Below, piece by piece: positions 12,270-25,000 of a stretch of DNA of 64,000 bases (the stretch's first letter is position 1; each line of letters starts with the position of its first letter). The position numbers and the translations under genes are program-made. The notes below the pieces were generated by a model. It ran no database searches and was not told the origin of the DNA. It worked only from the letters and a program-made list of their open reading frames with translations. This DNA comes from Ciborinia camelliae (Eukaryota > Ascomycota > Leotiomycetes > Helotiales > Sclerotiniaceae), in contig JANPYM010000003.1 in assembly GCA_025890175.1 (NCBI GenBank), positions 2,910,795 to 2,974,794 on the forward strand. The letters run 5' to 3'.

Positions 12270-13654
12270 ATTGTGTTCGGGTTTGAATTGTCGGTGGGAA
12301 TAATGAGAAATCAGCCTTTGAGAAAAAAAGCTCTCGGGAACTTTTGAGGTCCTAAAAATTATTGCAAGGATGAACATGGCACTTGCATCTGGCAAGCCGC
12401 TTTTAGAGATATTTTGTGCCGCTTTAACCAAGCAACTCTCTCGTTTCACTGTTCGCGCAGAACTTCCTTCCTCATCATCACTGCACTTTAGTACAACTTT
12501 AAAATTACTCGGCTTTCTTGAGAAATCGATGGCAAACAAACATTTACACTATTCAAGCGTATGAGATGGCTTTGATTTATCGGCACTGTGCAGGTTTTGG
12601 CTACGCGTTTGGGCTCCAAACCTCCAAAGTTTCAATATACAAACTTACTTAGTCTCTAGTTTGGTCATGCGAAAGTGCATACTTAATGTTGATTATGATG
12701 AAGATGAAAAGAGTGTCTTGAGGTTGTTATATGTCCGTCTATTTTAGTCTTGGCCTCCGGTAAGTGTAGTTGATGTTGCGCAGAGAGGACCATGTCTTAT
12801 CTGCTAAAAGGACCATTACATTTGTATCTTTGATGAACAAAACTACCTATGACTTTAGGTATAATATTCAAATTACCTTGGGATATTATATACGTATAGG
12901 TACCTAGTGTATACATAGAACATCGGGAGTTATAGATCCAAAGGATCGCATCATTGCAAGCAGATAGATGATACATATTTATGGTTAATAAAAATGCAAA
13001 TATATCAAACCGGCAATCAAGTTTAATCAGACCATATGATACAGACCCGGTGTCTAATACTTCTAGCTCATATTTGAAATTATAGATTTTACCTTTCGCA
13101 AGAGGCTGTTCGATCGAATTCTATATAATGAAGTAATCAAAATCCAGGACTTGGCGAATTGACTTTAAGTTATGCTTATGAGCAAGGGGTAAATGGTAAA
13201 ATTACCTGCGATCGATTGCAAGGGGATATTTATGATAGCTATCACCAGCCCCAACCACTTGATCTTGGTAATTGAACTCATATCATTCTCTACAAAATCT
13301 ACTACAAAGGTTCCGGTCTGGGATTTGTACTGTGGACAACGTGGACAACAAGGCTTGGATTAATCGAAATGTTAACGCAAAAACAAGACCCTTGATGTAA
13401 TGCCTTTCCGATTGCAAATTTACAGGGCTCACTCACACTGGCGACGATAAAATAGTTATCAAAAGAAACGGATATTATCAAATTGGTGGTTCTTCGCTTA
13501 CAAATTATGCTCACCTCTCCTGTTCTCTGCCTATCACCCCCTATACTCACCACTCCCCAACCGATACTATGAACCAAAGGCACTGTATGATACAATCTAT
13601 CCTCTCCAACCCTTTCAACTAATCACAATCATCCATTTCGTCTTGGACAAGCAC
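12270..13654. other. Intergenic region between mak11 and pan1
   Basis: About 1.4 kb. The mak11 promoter lies at the left, with a frame in phase with mak11 running to 12539 that is probably leader. The rest is the 3' flank of pan1. The ORF opposite 13302-13595 has no recognisable content. Confidence 0.6.
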
Positions 13655-16600
13655 TTAATCCAAAACCCTTCCAGCGGTAGCAGCCGCACTCTTGTCTTTA
13701 GTTTGTGTCTTCTTCAAAGATTTCCCCAATTGAATTTCACCCAAGAAGCCAGCCGGTCGTCCACCTGCAGGTGGTGCTGCAGGGCCCCTCCCATTGGCGG
13801 CATTGGGGGTGGTGGAGGAGCACCCATTCCTGGTGGTGGGGGAGGAGGGGGAGGAGGACCACCTGGTGCACCGGCTGATGGCATTGGAGGTGGTGGTGGA
13901 GCACTGAAGTTGGGTACTGGTGGTGGGGGTGGTGGGGATGCCACTGCTGGAGATCCTAGAGCAGGGGATTGAGGTGTTGGTGTAGCTTCGTTGCCCATAG
14001 CCGACAAAGGACGAGGAGGCGCCATGGTTCCGAAAAGAATCGATGCCAAATGGCGCGCGCCGCCTGCACCAGGTCCTTCATCATCAGAAGAATCATCCTC
14101 TTTATCAGATCCAACAACAGACCAGTCGTCTTCTTCTGGACGAACACGAGATGGTCTGTTACCTGTTGGTTGAACTTGAATTGGTTGAGGTTGGGGAAGT
14201 TCTTGAGAAGGAAGACGATGGAATGGATTGTTAGATGCGGTAGAAGAGTCACTAGATTGGGCCATCTTCTTTAAGAAAGGATTGCGGGTCTCTGTATCAA
14301 CTGGAGGGCTGACAACAGGACTAGTAACTTGGGGCGTTGGTGGCGGAAGACTGGTTGTTGTTGCGGCAGCAGGAACTGGTGATACAATGGCTGGGATTGA
14401 AGGTGGAGGAGGTGGGGAAACTTCTTTGCGCTCAATTTCTTGACTTCCCTGAGTTGGCGTTGATGCCTGTGGAGTGACTTGCTCCGGACCTTCATCGTCA
14501 TCTGATGAGTCTGAATCATCAATAGCTTCCAATTGACGTTGCAATTCCCGCTCACGTGCTTGAGCTGCTTCAATCTCTGCACGTTGAGCTGCGAGGCGAG
14601 CTTCTTGTTGTTTAGTCTCGGCTTGGAGAGCCTTTCTCTTCTTTTTCTCCTCTTCTTTCTTCAGTTTCCCAGCCTTCATTTGGTCTTCCAATGCCTTCAC
14701 ACGAGCTTGAGCCGCCTCGCGTTCTTTTGCAAGTTCATTTTCTTGTCGTTGAGCATCATCCCTATAAACATTAGTCATGGCAAAGTCAATCCCGTGGAAG
14801 AAGTACTTACTCTAGCTCATTTGTGGCAATGATTTGTGCCTTTTGCTCCTTGAGAATTCTCTCCTCTTCGGATCTGCGTTCACTAGCATCACTTCTTGCG
14901 GCCTTCCTTGAAGGAGGCGGAGGGGGCTTTTTCGTGGTCTCCTTTGGCTGGTCAGGTGTGGGTGGAGCCACACCCTGCTCCTCAGCAATCCTAGCCTGTC
15001 TTTCAGCTTCACGTTTAGCATCTTCCTCTTCCGCTTGCCTGAGTTTGGCTGCACGCTCATTCTTCTCACGCTCCAATCTCTGCTGGGTTGTCTCTCCAGA
15101 TTTAGAAGGTGCCCTGATACCAAGAGCAGCTAGACGCTCAGCCATACGTTGCTCGGCCTGCTGCTTGATGTATGCTGCTCTATCTTCTGGTGTCTTGTAT
15201 TGTGAGTATGTTGGTGTAGATGAGGGTTGTGACGTTGGAGTTTCACTACGGACTGCTGGGGCGGGGCTGGCACGAGACGTCTCAGCACGAGGAGCCTCCC
15301 TACTGCGATCGCTGGTCTTAACTTTTGCATTCCTGCTACTTCTTTGCAAATCAAAAATGAAGTCTTTGACTTCATCTTCAACGCCCAACCCATCCTCCCA
15401 GCGTCTCTTTTCATGCTCACTAGATGAGCTCTCGCCGCCATCTTTGAGATTATCCTCCAGGCCTCGTGAAAAATCACGGACACTTTCTTCGACGTCTTGA
15501 ACCATACGCTCATTATTTTCCTTCTCGGTTCTGATCTTTAGATTCTCCTCTTCGAGACGTTTTGGAGCATCGAAATCATCATTGCTTGTCTCAATCTTCT
15601 TGCCAGTAAGAGCGGCAGAGCGTTGCTGCATCATTGCCTTAGCTCTTGCTTTGAGCCTATCTGATTCAGTGACAGAGCCGCCAGGACCGGTCCCAACGAT
15701 GCTGGAGGCGCTTCCAGGGTGGGCTTTAGCATCCCTTAGACGGAACAGTTCAAGTTTAGCATCAGCAATGCTTCTTTCCGTTCGTCGAACACGTGAAGCA
15801 ATATCTGGAAGTTTGTCCGTCAATGTCTGTAATTGCCTCTTCATAGCACGACGCTCGGCGCCTGAATCAACGTTACGCAATGAAGCGTCTGGGTGCGCAT
15901 CTATATCCTCTTGAATGCGACGAATTCGACGGTACAGATCTTCCGCTTCACGACGATCCTTACGATCAAGGGCATCGTCTTCATCGGCAGCATTTTCGTC
16001 TTTAAAATCAATCGCATCTAAGATCACTTGCTTTTCTCTGATTTTCTTCTTCAGTTGATCTAGAGAAAGATCATCACTAGAAGTTGTAGATCCTGGAGAT
16101 GAAGGTCGTGGGGATGTAGCTCCAAGTCTACGACGAGCACTAGACTTATACCCAACATCATCATCGTTATTTTTGTATACCGTAGCATCTTTGCGGCCCG
16201 TGCGGCCTGGTCCAGAATCGCCGCGGAAAGAATGGTTCTTGAGATAGCTCACTCCAGTCTTTTGGGGCAAAAGTGTAGCACCAGAGTTCTTTCGGAAATC
16301 TGATTCTTGGTGAAGTAACGACTTGACAGCTCCAATCGAATCATTGAAGTTGCGAGTGGAAGGGGGTATAAGCTCAGGAGGCAGTTGAGCAGGTAGAGGA
16401 TATCCATTAAGCTTTCGATAGATTAAATGCATAGCAACCGCAAATTCATCCATGTTAAGCTTTCCTTTGTTGCCATGATCCGATAAGGTCCAAATGCGCT
16501 CCAGGTCGGGCTTTTCAAGACCACTCTGTCCAAAAACCTCAATAGCAACATCGCCGCCAATGAATCCTTTTCCAAACCCATCCCAGGCTTTGAATACGGA

Positions 16601-18108
16601 ATCGTATCTAGTCTTTTCTTCCTTCGTAACTGCCCATGGAATGACAGCATTGCCTGTTATACCAGCGGTAGTGAAGTTACCTTGTTCTCGGCCTTGCTGA
16701 GGCATCATTCGGGACTGTAGTAGATCGATGTTGGGCAAGCCAGACGCAGGCGCATTGACCAATCCCCATTGTCCTGGAATTCCTGTGGGTTGGCTATTCA
16801 ATGGAGCGATCATTCCGCCTTGCATACCAGTCTGAGCTGGAGATAAATGAGAACTGAAGTTCGATGGCATAGGAGGCATTGGTGGGCGCGGTCCATTATA
16901 CCCAGTTGCTTGCGGGTTCGACATATTCTGACCGAACCCGGTTGCTTGAGACTGCAATCCTCCTTGCTGACCAGGAAAGCCAGTTTGCATTGAGGTTTGG
17001 AAACCGGTTGGCTGCTGTTGAAATCCACCCGAAAAGTTGTTTTGCTGACCAGGAAATCCAGTCATTTGCGCAGTAAGTAGAGAAGAATTTGACGGCATTG
17101 GCTGTGGCTGCTGGATAGTTGGAGGTGTTGCGTTGTTCTGTCGACTATCAAAACTCGGCGCATTCGATGCTGCCGGTCCATCATCTTCTATACCAAAGTT
17201 TATGATATCCACCATGCTAGAAACTTCATTCTTGATGTGATCGGGAAGTACGGAGGGCAAAGCCTTGCCGACGAGTTTGAGATTGCAAAGGTACATAGCT
17301 AATGCGAATTCGGGAAAATGTAGCTGTCCGGAGCGTGTAGTGTCTGCGAGCGTCCTATCATAATCATTAGCTTAATACTACATACATTTGTTATTTGAGA
17401 AGCTCACCATATTTGCGACAACGAATTCCCGTCTAATTTTGAGCGCAGTAAAAGATCCCTCGATTTCTCTCCAGATAGTGTTTGCCCATCACCAACTGCG
17501 GACTTGAAAAGAGTTTCAAACTTTGCTTGATCTTGTACTGTAATAAAAGAAAGCCTTATACTCGGTATCTTTGCTCCACCCTTAGAGGCTCTGCGTCCTC
17601 TAGGCTTCGATGGTTCAGTAGATCTAAATGAATCTGCCATCGCCGCAAACCCGGTGGCTTGCGGTTGCTGCACAGGAGCTGCAGGAGGTGGTTGTGCTTG
17701 CTGTATTTGCTGAGGCTGCTGAAATTGTTGCGGAATCTGCGGCATTGGCGGAGCTCCCGTTTGGAAACTCTGTTGTTGAGGAGCATTGTTGAACTGCTGC
17801 TGCTGCTGCTGACCTCCGGGAAAACCTGGTTGAGATGGCTGAGAATATCCCGTGGGTTGTGCTTGAAGGGGATAGCCTGTAAAATTGGGTTGCAAAGGAG
17901 CCGCATTTCCATATCCAGTGGGTTGAGGTTGGAAACCAGTCTGTTGTGGTTGGAAGCCAGTCTGCTGTGGTTGGAAGCCAGTCTGCTGTGGTTGGAAACC
18001 TTGGTTTGGCTGGAAACCACCATATTGTTGTTGCTGTTGCTGTGGCTGTTGTTGTGGTGGTTGGCGGCCACTATTGCCACCAAGGTACGAGTTTGAACCC
18101 GAAAACAT
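13655..18108 (-). CDS. pan1: Actin cytoskeleton-regulatory endocytic protein Pan1 (frameshifted near its C-terminus)
   Basis: Pan1 is an EH-domain scaffold that activates Arp2/3 at cortical endocytic patches. Exons are 18108-17408, 17354-14811 and 14761-13655; introns are 53 and 49 nt. The start [11 protein letters not shown] matches the family. Gln-rich QPQQTGF repeats follow. EH domain 1 is at about residues 180-265 and spans the first splice ([14 protein letters not shown]). EH domain 2 is at about 480-570, followed by long charged coiled coils (about 690-1120) and a proline-rich C-terminus. The WH2-like actin-binding tail ([15 protein letters not shown], ending at 13655) is in a different frame from the polyproline segment. 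One base appears to be missing at about 13782-13784. With that base counted, the protein would be about 1450 residues. As read, translation passes into an unrelated frame that stops at 13714. An assembly error is likely. Confidence 0.88.
13782..13788 (-). other. Apparent one-base frameshift in pan1
   Basis: The coding strand reads GGGGCCC here. Upstream, the polyproline frame is clearly right. Downstream, the WH2 motif and natural stop lie in another frame. A single extra C in the CCC run would join them. I found no splice sites with a branch point that would do the same job. Confidence 0.7.
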
Positions 18109-18692
18109 TAAGAGTATGAACAAAAAAGAAATAGGTATCAAGAAATGTAGATTTGTGACAATTATTTGAAGGAATGGGTTCGAGGTTGGTTGAAGATGCC
18201 ACGGGCCTGGGGCGGGAATGACGAAGCTCTGACAATCTGTTAAAGGCTGGGCTTAGCGACTGTTTAATATCTCCAGCGCAAGTTTCGCCGTTTTGCCGTT
18301 TTGCGATAAATTGATAAAATAATGGACAAAAAAAGGGGCTGAAGTATAATGTATCGTATTATCATTCAACATTGTTTTCTTCAATTTCAATTGAGGTTAT
18401 TGGAAATATTTCGTATGTTTGAATCACTCTTAATAGATCATTTTGATGCGAAAAGTCATTGATTGAAGCTACATGTATTCAGGTTCTGCACCTGGATCAC
18501 TTAGGTCATACCACAAGCTTTAAGCTTTCACTATATCAGGAATAGCTCTTTACCTCCGTCCGGTATATAGCCACGAATACAGTCACACATTTAGTATTGT
18601 GTATTCGCATCGATACGATGCTTGGATATCTCATTGAGGCTCTCCTAACCCCTTTTACCGATTTTAAGATGGTCATTCATTCGTTCATTCAT
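18109..18692. other. Intergenic region: pan1 promoter and methyltransferase 3' flank
   Basis: About 580 bp without coding content. ATTC-rich simple sequence lies at 18674-18694 next to the stop of the neighbouring gene. Confidence 0.6.
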
Positions 18693-20473
18693 TTATGCGC
18701 TGGAGAGATCTTCCTTGATTTCACCTGCAGATTTCTTGGATCGGTATGCCTGAGCATCAACTTTGGCGGCAGCGAGGGCACCAGACAGTCCGAATTGTGT
18801 GGCAATTCCCTCGACACGGTGAACCGAGTTGAGATTCTTCACCAAGGTAATTTGGTAACAAGTTGCAGATCCTTGACGGGAGATGATTGTGGAGGAAGCA
18901 AGGAAGTACTCCCAGATCTGCTGCTGTCAGTATACGCGTCTAATTTTGCAATTATAATAAAGACTTACTCTGAACCATCTGTTGCCGTATTTGGCAACAA
19001 CCTTTTCCTTGTTGGCCATCCAGTTTCTGTACCATCTCCACAATGTTGCTGAGTAGTGAACACCAATAGTATCGACACCCTTAACCTCAAATCCAGCGCT
19101 CTCAAGGGAATTGATATAGTTGTTGAGAGGAGTAGATGCGTCAGCACCAGGGAAAATATATCTGTTCATGAAAAGACCCCAAATGAGATCTTCGTATTGC
19201 CAAGTCTTTCTCAAACCAGCAACTTGAAGGAACATGACTCCGTCGTCCTCGAGCATATCGTGACACTGCTTCAAGAAGCTTGTCAAGTGTCGGATACCAA
19301 CGTGTTCAGCCATCTCGAGACATGTAATCTTATCATAACCTCCCTCGGGGACTGGAATATCACGGTAATCCATGCACAAGATCTTACTCTGTTCCTCGGT
19401 AATACCAGCCTTGCGAAGTCCATTGTTACCCCAGGCAGTTTGATTGCGACCAAGAGTGATACCTGTAGCCTTCGCACCAAAGTTAACACTGGCGAATTTG
19501 GCCAAGGTTCCCCATCCGCAACCGATATCCAATAACTTTTCACCAGGCTTAAGACCAATCTTTTCACAGACAATGCCGAGTTTGTTGTCCTGCAATTCCT
19601 CCAATGTCTCTTCGCGGTTAATGTCAGAGATAACACCGGAGGTATAGATCATTCGTGGACCGAGGAACCAGCCATAGAAGTCATCACCACGATCGTAGTG
19701 ATCACGGACCTGTTCTTCGTCTGCAATTTCGTCAGTGGTTTTCATCTACAGGAAGGTCTGCCACTCACCCTGAGAACGAGTATGCATGATAACTTCTGGT
19801 GCGAAATTGAAGAAGACATATTTGAAAAGACTAATTGTGAATTTGAAGCTCGCCCAGTCATGTCGGTACTCGAGAACCTCGAGCGCGTCGCCGTTGAAGT
19901 CAACCTCGCCATCAAAGTACATGTTGTGGAAAGTCTCCATAGGAATCTTGTTCTTTCCGCTGTATTTTAACTTATCGGCTTGGTTCTTGAAGGTAAGATA
20001 ATGCTCGACCGGGCGCCCTGGGTACTTGGCCTTCTCATTCTTACGTGGGGAGAAGCTGGAGAACACTGTCCAGAATGCGAGGAGAATTGGGATAGTGGTA
20101 ATGAGGCCAAAGAAGATGGTGGTCTTGAATCCACCACCAACCTTCCAAGAGAAGTATAGAGGGACACCACCGATGAGGGAGAAGAGAAGGGTGTTCGAGA
20201 AACTATCATTGCCAGAAGCATCTGCAGGCAGAGGTGCGTTTTTGATAGCAGGGTACTAATTGTCACAATATGTTAGATTCAATTGATTTGTGTGCTCTCC
20301 CAGAATTGAAGTTGACAGATATGGGAAAATGCTAGAATTTTTCTTTGACTTACAGCTGTTGTTCTTACACCACATGGCTCGAACTTCTCAAAGGTCGGTG
20401 TGGGGGCCTTTGGAGTTTCGATAAACTCGAATTCGCTCTCGGAGCCATTGACACTCTGAGGATTGGAAGTCAT
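18693..20473 (-). CDS. mts1: Sphingolipid C9-methyltransferase
   Basis: This enzyme adds the 9-methyl group to the sphingoid base of fungal glucosylceramides, using S-adenosylmethionine at ER/Golgi membranes. Four exons, 20473-20354, 20255-19769, 19720-18969 and 18917-18693, give 527 residues; introns are 98, 48 and 51 nt. A short polar N-terminus is followed by two adjacent membrane segments at about residues 55-105 (containing NTLLFSLIGGVPLYF and LITTIPILLAFW). The catalytic part is of the cyclopropane-fatty-acid-synthase type, with HYDRGDDFYGWFL and a SAM-binding glycine motif LLDIGCGWGTLAKFA near residue 265. GLRKTWQYEDLIWGLFMNRYIFPGA is interrupted only by the usual family variation. Length, the membrane pair and the motifs distinguish it from the bacterial cyclopropane synthases. 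Confidence 0.9.
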
Positions 20474-21507
20474 ATTTCCTTTCCTTTCCTTGCCTCTCCT
20501 TTCGACTTTTCTTCAATTGTAAAGAAAAGAGGAAAAGAAAAGTTATTATTATGATTTTTTGGTTTTTGTATTTGTAAGATTCACCAGGTACAGAGGTGAC
20601 AGCTATAACCTAGCGCGTTGAGCTTGAGAGACGCTAATAGAGGGGCGCACAGTTGATTGGAGTTCAACCAGACACAACAAACAAATTGTGTGCAGTGTGC
20701 ACGGATTACTTTTGGCTTAGACCGCCAGGATTTCTTTTTGGATCGACCAAGATCTCCAATATTTAAAAAGGGGGAAATAATAAGACATGGAAGACAACAC
20801 AACATATAAGGGAGGGAGGGAGAGAGGGAGGGAGGTATTAGGTATGTACTACTCAATTCTAACCCTTATTTACCATCAATCATTCATTCAATCAATCAGT
20901 CAACCATTCATTCATTCATTTATTCGATAAATTCATTCCAAATACATACTGTATGTTTCGTATGTACAGTATGTACAGTATATTTTGATTTAGATGGATG
21001 AGATATATCAGGATATTCAACCTTTTCCATTATTCCACCATCTGGGGAGGTATTTAGATGAAATCAATTAGGGGTATGTATACGTATTGGGTAGGTACCT
21101 ACCTAGGGATACCTGCCTATTAATTGATATGATATGCAATATCAATCCCAATATGGGACGGGACGGGACGGGACTGGAAGTTCGGAACATACCTTGGTAG
21201 GTTCTAATTGGACGCATTCACGCGTTCAAGCATCCACGCGTTCACGCATTCACTCTAATACATACCCTATGAGGTTTGTATTTTGTCGATCTTTGCAGGT
21301 CTCCCTTGGAATCCTGGATTCCTTGGAAGACAAAGGAGCAAAATACTCGAGTAAGATCTTACGTATCTTCCATATACATACCACATTAGTCGACAAACAA
21401 AGAGCTGATCGGTATTTATCACGTTCCTTTTCATTCCAATATCTCCATCAAAATCCCCTCTTTTCTCATCTAAACTCTCTCTGCAACTCAAAAAAGAAAT
21501 ACCCATC
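20474..21507. other. Divergent promoter region with simple repeats
   Basis: About 1 kb between the divergently transcribed methyltransferase and a small plus-strand gene. It holds a GGGA-rich tract near 20810-20835, ATTC-type repeats at about 20878-20940, a TACAGTATGTACAGTATA repeat near 20963-20983, a GTAGGTACCTACCTAGG motif near 21090-21110, GGGAC tandems at 21154-21175, and imperfect CACGCRTTCA repeats at 21217-21252. Confidence 0.65.
21154..21175. repeat. (GGGAC)n tandem repeat
   Basis: Four head-to-tail GGGAC pentamers. Confidence 0.85.
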
Positions 21508-22089
21508 ATGGCACCTGTCGCAGCTCAACTTCGTGATGATATCGAAACTCATCACAAAAAAGTCATCGAGTATATCTATCCTTCTCAAATTTCCTTCTCG
21601 GGTTTTAATCCAAGCATAGGGCACTAGAATCGCATCCTCTCTGGGACGAAAAGCACCCAAGTATTTACTTTCTCTGGGACTTTGTGCAGCGTGGAAAATA
21701 CATGCTTTCAGAATACGACAATGTTCTGACTGGAAGTCCTCTCCAGCATCCTGATCAGTTTCGCCCTGCACCACGAGGTACTTTTCTTCGTTCTATTTTC
21801 CTTTTTACACAAGCGATACTTTTGCGATCTGGCTTCAAAACTCATTATTCCTTACGTTCCAGCTGTGCATCTAACACATGCGGCAGGCAGTGGTGAAGAT
21901 TCTGCATTGAAGGTGTTCCAGGAAGTCTGCGGGCGTACCTTGATGTTGAAGATGATTGTGACTGACACAACTGGTCGTATGACCAGGATGACCGGAAATT
22001 CTGGTCCTCCAATCGATTATGGAGATAATGTCAAGCAAGCAGTCGAGGGATTGGATGCAGTTGTCCCCAAGGACCTCGGGAACATTTAA
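21508..22089 (+). CDS. Small conserved-looking protein of unknown function
   Basis: I do not recognise this family. Three exons, 21508-21569, 21620-21777 and 21863-22089, join in frame to give 148 residues; the 50- and 85-nt introns end in CATAG and TTCCAG. The start is ATG in CATCATGGCACC. The product is soluble-looking, with no signal peptide or membrane segment. It has a charged N-terminal helix (RDDIETHHKKVIEALESHP), an aromatic segment (PSIYFLWDFVQRGKYM) and a C-terminal part with TDTTGRMTRMTGN. The exon junctions keep a sensible amphipathic frame, which is why I call it a gene. It stands alone, divergent from the sphingolipid methyltransferase. The acceptor at 21627 would also splice but leads to a stop. 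Confidence 0.55.
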
Positions 22090-25000
22090 TGGCTGGCGTG
22101 ATGAGCTGAGACGGCACAAAAATCCTTACTGGTTGTTTGATGTGGAGAAAGATCTGATGGTTTGGTAAATAACATCATAATCCTCCTTCAAAAAGCTAGT
22201 TCTATGTCTAATTTGGAATTTGGGGAAATTAGTTTCGTATCGACTAGTATTTTCTTGAGTCGGATGCTCATTTTTGACACCAAGTATGCCCCACAAGAAG
22301 GTACAGTTCTATTTGCCCCAGTACTTGTTCTGTTGTTCGCATTGGCTCATCTTTTCTATGTGCTTGTGATATGGAGTTATTAGGAGCATAAGTATGCACA
22401 TCCGAATTCTACATGTGCTTTCATTTGCCGTTGGTGAATAAGAATGCTGTTTCAAATAAAGTTAAATGATAAGGCCAATAGTTCGGACTCGGGATAGATT
22501 GAAATTCAAAAGAGACCCTGAACGCCATAAATACGAACGAAGAAATGAATTGTTAAAGTAACCTATTTGTTATTGGGTGAATCTTCCAGTTCAATTTTAA
22601 TAATAAACTATCAATATCCATCCCAATCTGATTTAGATGTTCGAAAGAGACATCATTGTTAACCACACAAGCTCGGATCTTGGATATACCAGGTTATTCT
22701 TTACTCCTGGGGCAACTTCCGTTCCTAAATCTCGCGTAAAGCGTATATCGTCTTCAAAATGACGAATTGTGCTTGTGTCTTGAGGCTCGACTCTTCAATC
22801 AAACATGATTGCCTGCGATAAGATTTTATGAGCCCTGCATTTGGCTTCGACGGTGTGCCTTGGCTTGCGACGATCGATTGCAACACTACGAACGTTCATC
22901 CCTACGGGAAAGTATTTCATACACGGTTCGCAATAGAGACCATCTATAGTGACATGTAAGCTATCACCGACGTATCAATTCGCCAATTCACATTCACGGC
23001 GATAATGGATAACATGGCCGCACTGGTATAAGACTGCAGCTGCAAAACGCATTCGAACACTGCCTATACAGTCGCCGGAGAATGCTGAGTCGAGGATGAT
23101 GAAAAGATCCTAGCCAAGAAATAACAGCTCAGAAAATAGATATGCCTTCACAGTGAGAAAATATGCAGATTTTCATGCTTTAATGCTTAGATGTGCAGTT
23201 TCGAGGTCAGGAAAAATACTATATACCCGTACAGCAAAGGAGATAAGGAGTATGGAGAAGGATCGAACGACAAAAAATCAAGCAACTAGTGATAAATTCG
23301 CTCTTGCCCTCCCCTTCGTCTACCCCTTCCCAATTCGCAAATCTCAACCCTACGTCATCTCCTCGGATTTCGAAGGTATAAAACTTATCTTATAGAGTAG
23401 TAATAAGTCCATGCAGCGCCATTCCTATATTTAGATTCACATGGGCACCCAGGAATATTCAGGCAATCAGATGCAGCTCGGTAATTAGGAATATTCAGAC
23501 CTCTTTCTCTATGTTATATATCTTTGTTAGAACTTAGGCAAGAGAGAGAAATCATACTTTGAGACGAATGTATATTATGAGCAGATATCGAGCCAGAACG
23601 TTAATAGATACGAGCATGAGACGAGAAGAAGGAATTGAAAATAGTTGTATCTTAAAATCAGGAAGCCGGAGATGATGAAGGGAAGGGTGATTTCACACAT
23701 TTGGCTTTTGCTTGACAGGTATCATGGACTTACAAGCCTCAACTACCACACGCCATTATGACATTCGAACCCTTCATGTCCATTCAGCAACCGCATTGAA
23801 AAGGATCGGCGAGGTTATTTCCCCGAGGAGCAAACTCACCTTTTCCGATGCATCAATACTCCGAGCCGGCATATACAGTAGTATTCGGCAAAGCAACCCC
23901 GGCATCGCATTTGTAGCATTTAAGTACCTATTGCCAATCGACAGCTACCCTAAAACCATGGCCGTAGCACAACACTAGCAGGTGCCTGCATAGAAGCTAG
24001 GATGAGAAGAACGAACTCGGAGCATTGGAAATGGCAGTGCCCGAGTATCACCCAAATATACGGGTTGAGCCTCGCCCGCCTCCTTCGTAGCTTTATTTCT
24101 ACCTACCGACATGGATGAAAAAAATTGAAGCGCGAGGGGGGTTGGCAGTACATGAAATGAAAATGTTCTCAACACGAGGAAGGCCTCAGATAGCAAACAG
24201 AAAATCTCAATTTCGTAGACCGCATATATCATATTTACACGCGATTTGCTAGGTATCCATCTTCAGTTACAGTAACTGCGTGGCTTGTAGCTTGGTCCAA
24301 TCCCAAGTAAACACACCGAGAAGCGTCGGGACGATGAAAAGACAAAACCTCGAACCCCAACACAACATACTCTGGTACACGCTGAATGCCAAAGATTTTG
24401 GTTCATCCGCTGCCATGATGGCTTTGTGGCTTGCCAGCTGCTCGTAGCGGGGCTATGTGACCAATCAGGAGGAAGGGGAGGACTGGGATCCGAACAGAAG
24501 TGTTGTGCATGTGAGGGAGTTTTCCATCATGAAGCTGTTGGTTTTCTCGCGTGGAAATGGGATAGCATTGCTTAATTCGAACTCGTGAAATGACTGACTG
24601 CGTGACTCCGTAACGGGAAGGAAGCTATCACTCGGAAGGATTGCGGGGAAAATTGGGGGGAATGAAGTGTTTTCACCCATCAGCTTGAAACTGTAGGATT
24701 AACTTAAGTCCGTCGAGATTGATGAATCGGCTGGTAAACTGAGCAGAGCAGGAGAATACATCAACAGTATCATCTGATGATGTAGGGGAGGAAAAGATCC
24801 GATTTCAGATGGGCTTCAGTGATCAAACCGTGTTGATTCTATGATAGGCATACCGTATGTTGTGAATAGAGGATGGATTGCAGCACCGGGTTGTTTGAGA
24901 ATCGGGAACGGAAGGAAATATGAGAAAATTCGTGTGGTCGTATGTATGACGGATGATCGTGTGCTTGATTTCGGGTTAAATATGGTCCAGTACATACATG

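Noticed and set aside
12270..12539. N-terminal extension of Mak11
   Set aside because: It is open in frame but lacks family resemblance, and the downstream ATG precedes the expected basic N-terminus.
13302..13595. 97-residue minus-strand ORF
   Set aside because: It has no recognisable motif and lies in the pan1 3' flank with no splice support.
13796..13881. An intron in pan1 to explain the frame change
   Set aside because: Possible GT and AG dinucleotides exist, but there is no branch site and it would remove the polyproline motif typical of the family.
14823..15500. 225-residue plus-strand ORF within pan1
   Set aside because: It is Ser/Leu-rich and antisense to the charged coiled coil of Pan1, typical of a mirror frame.
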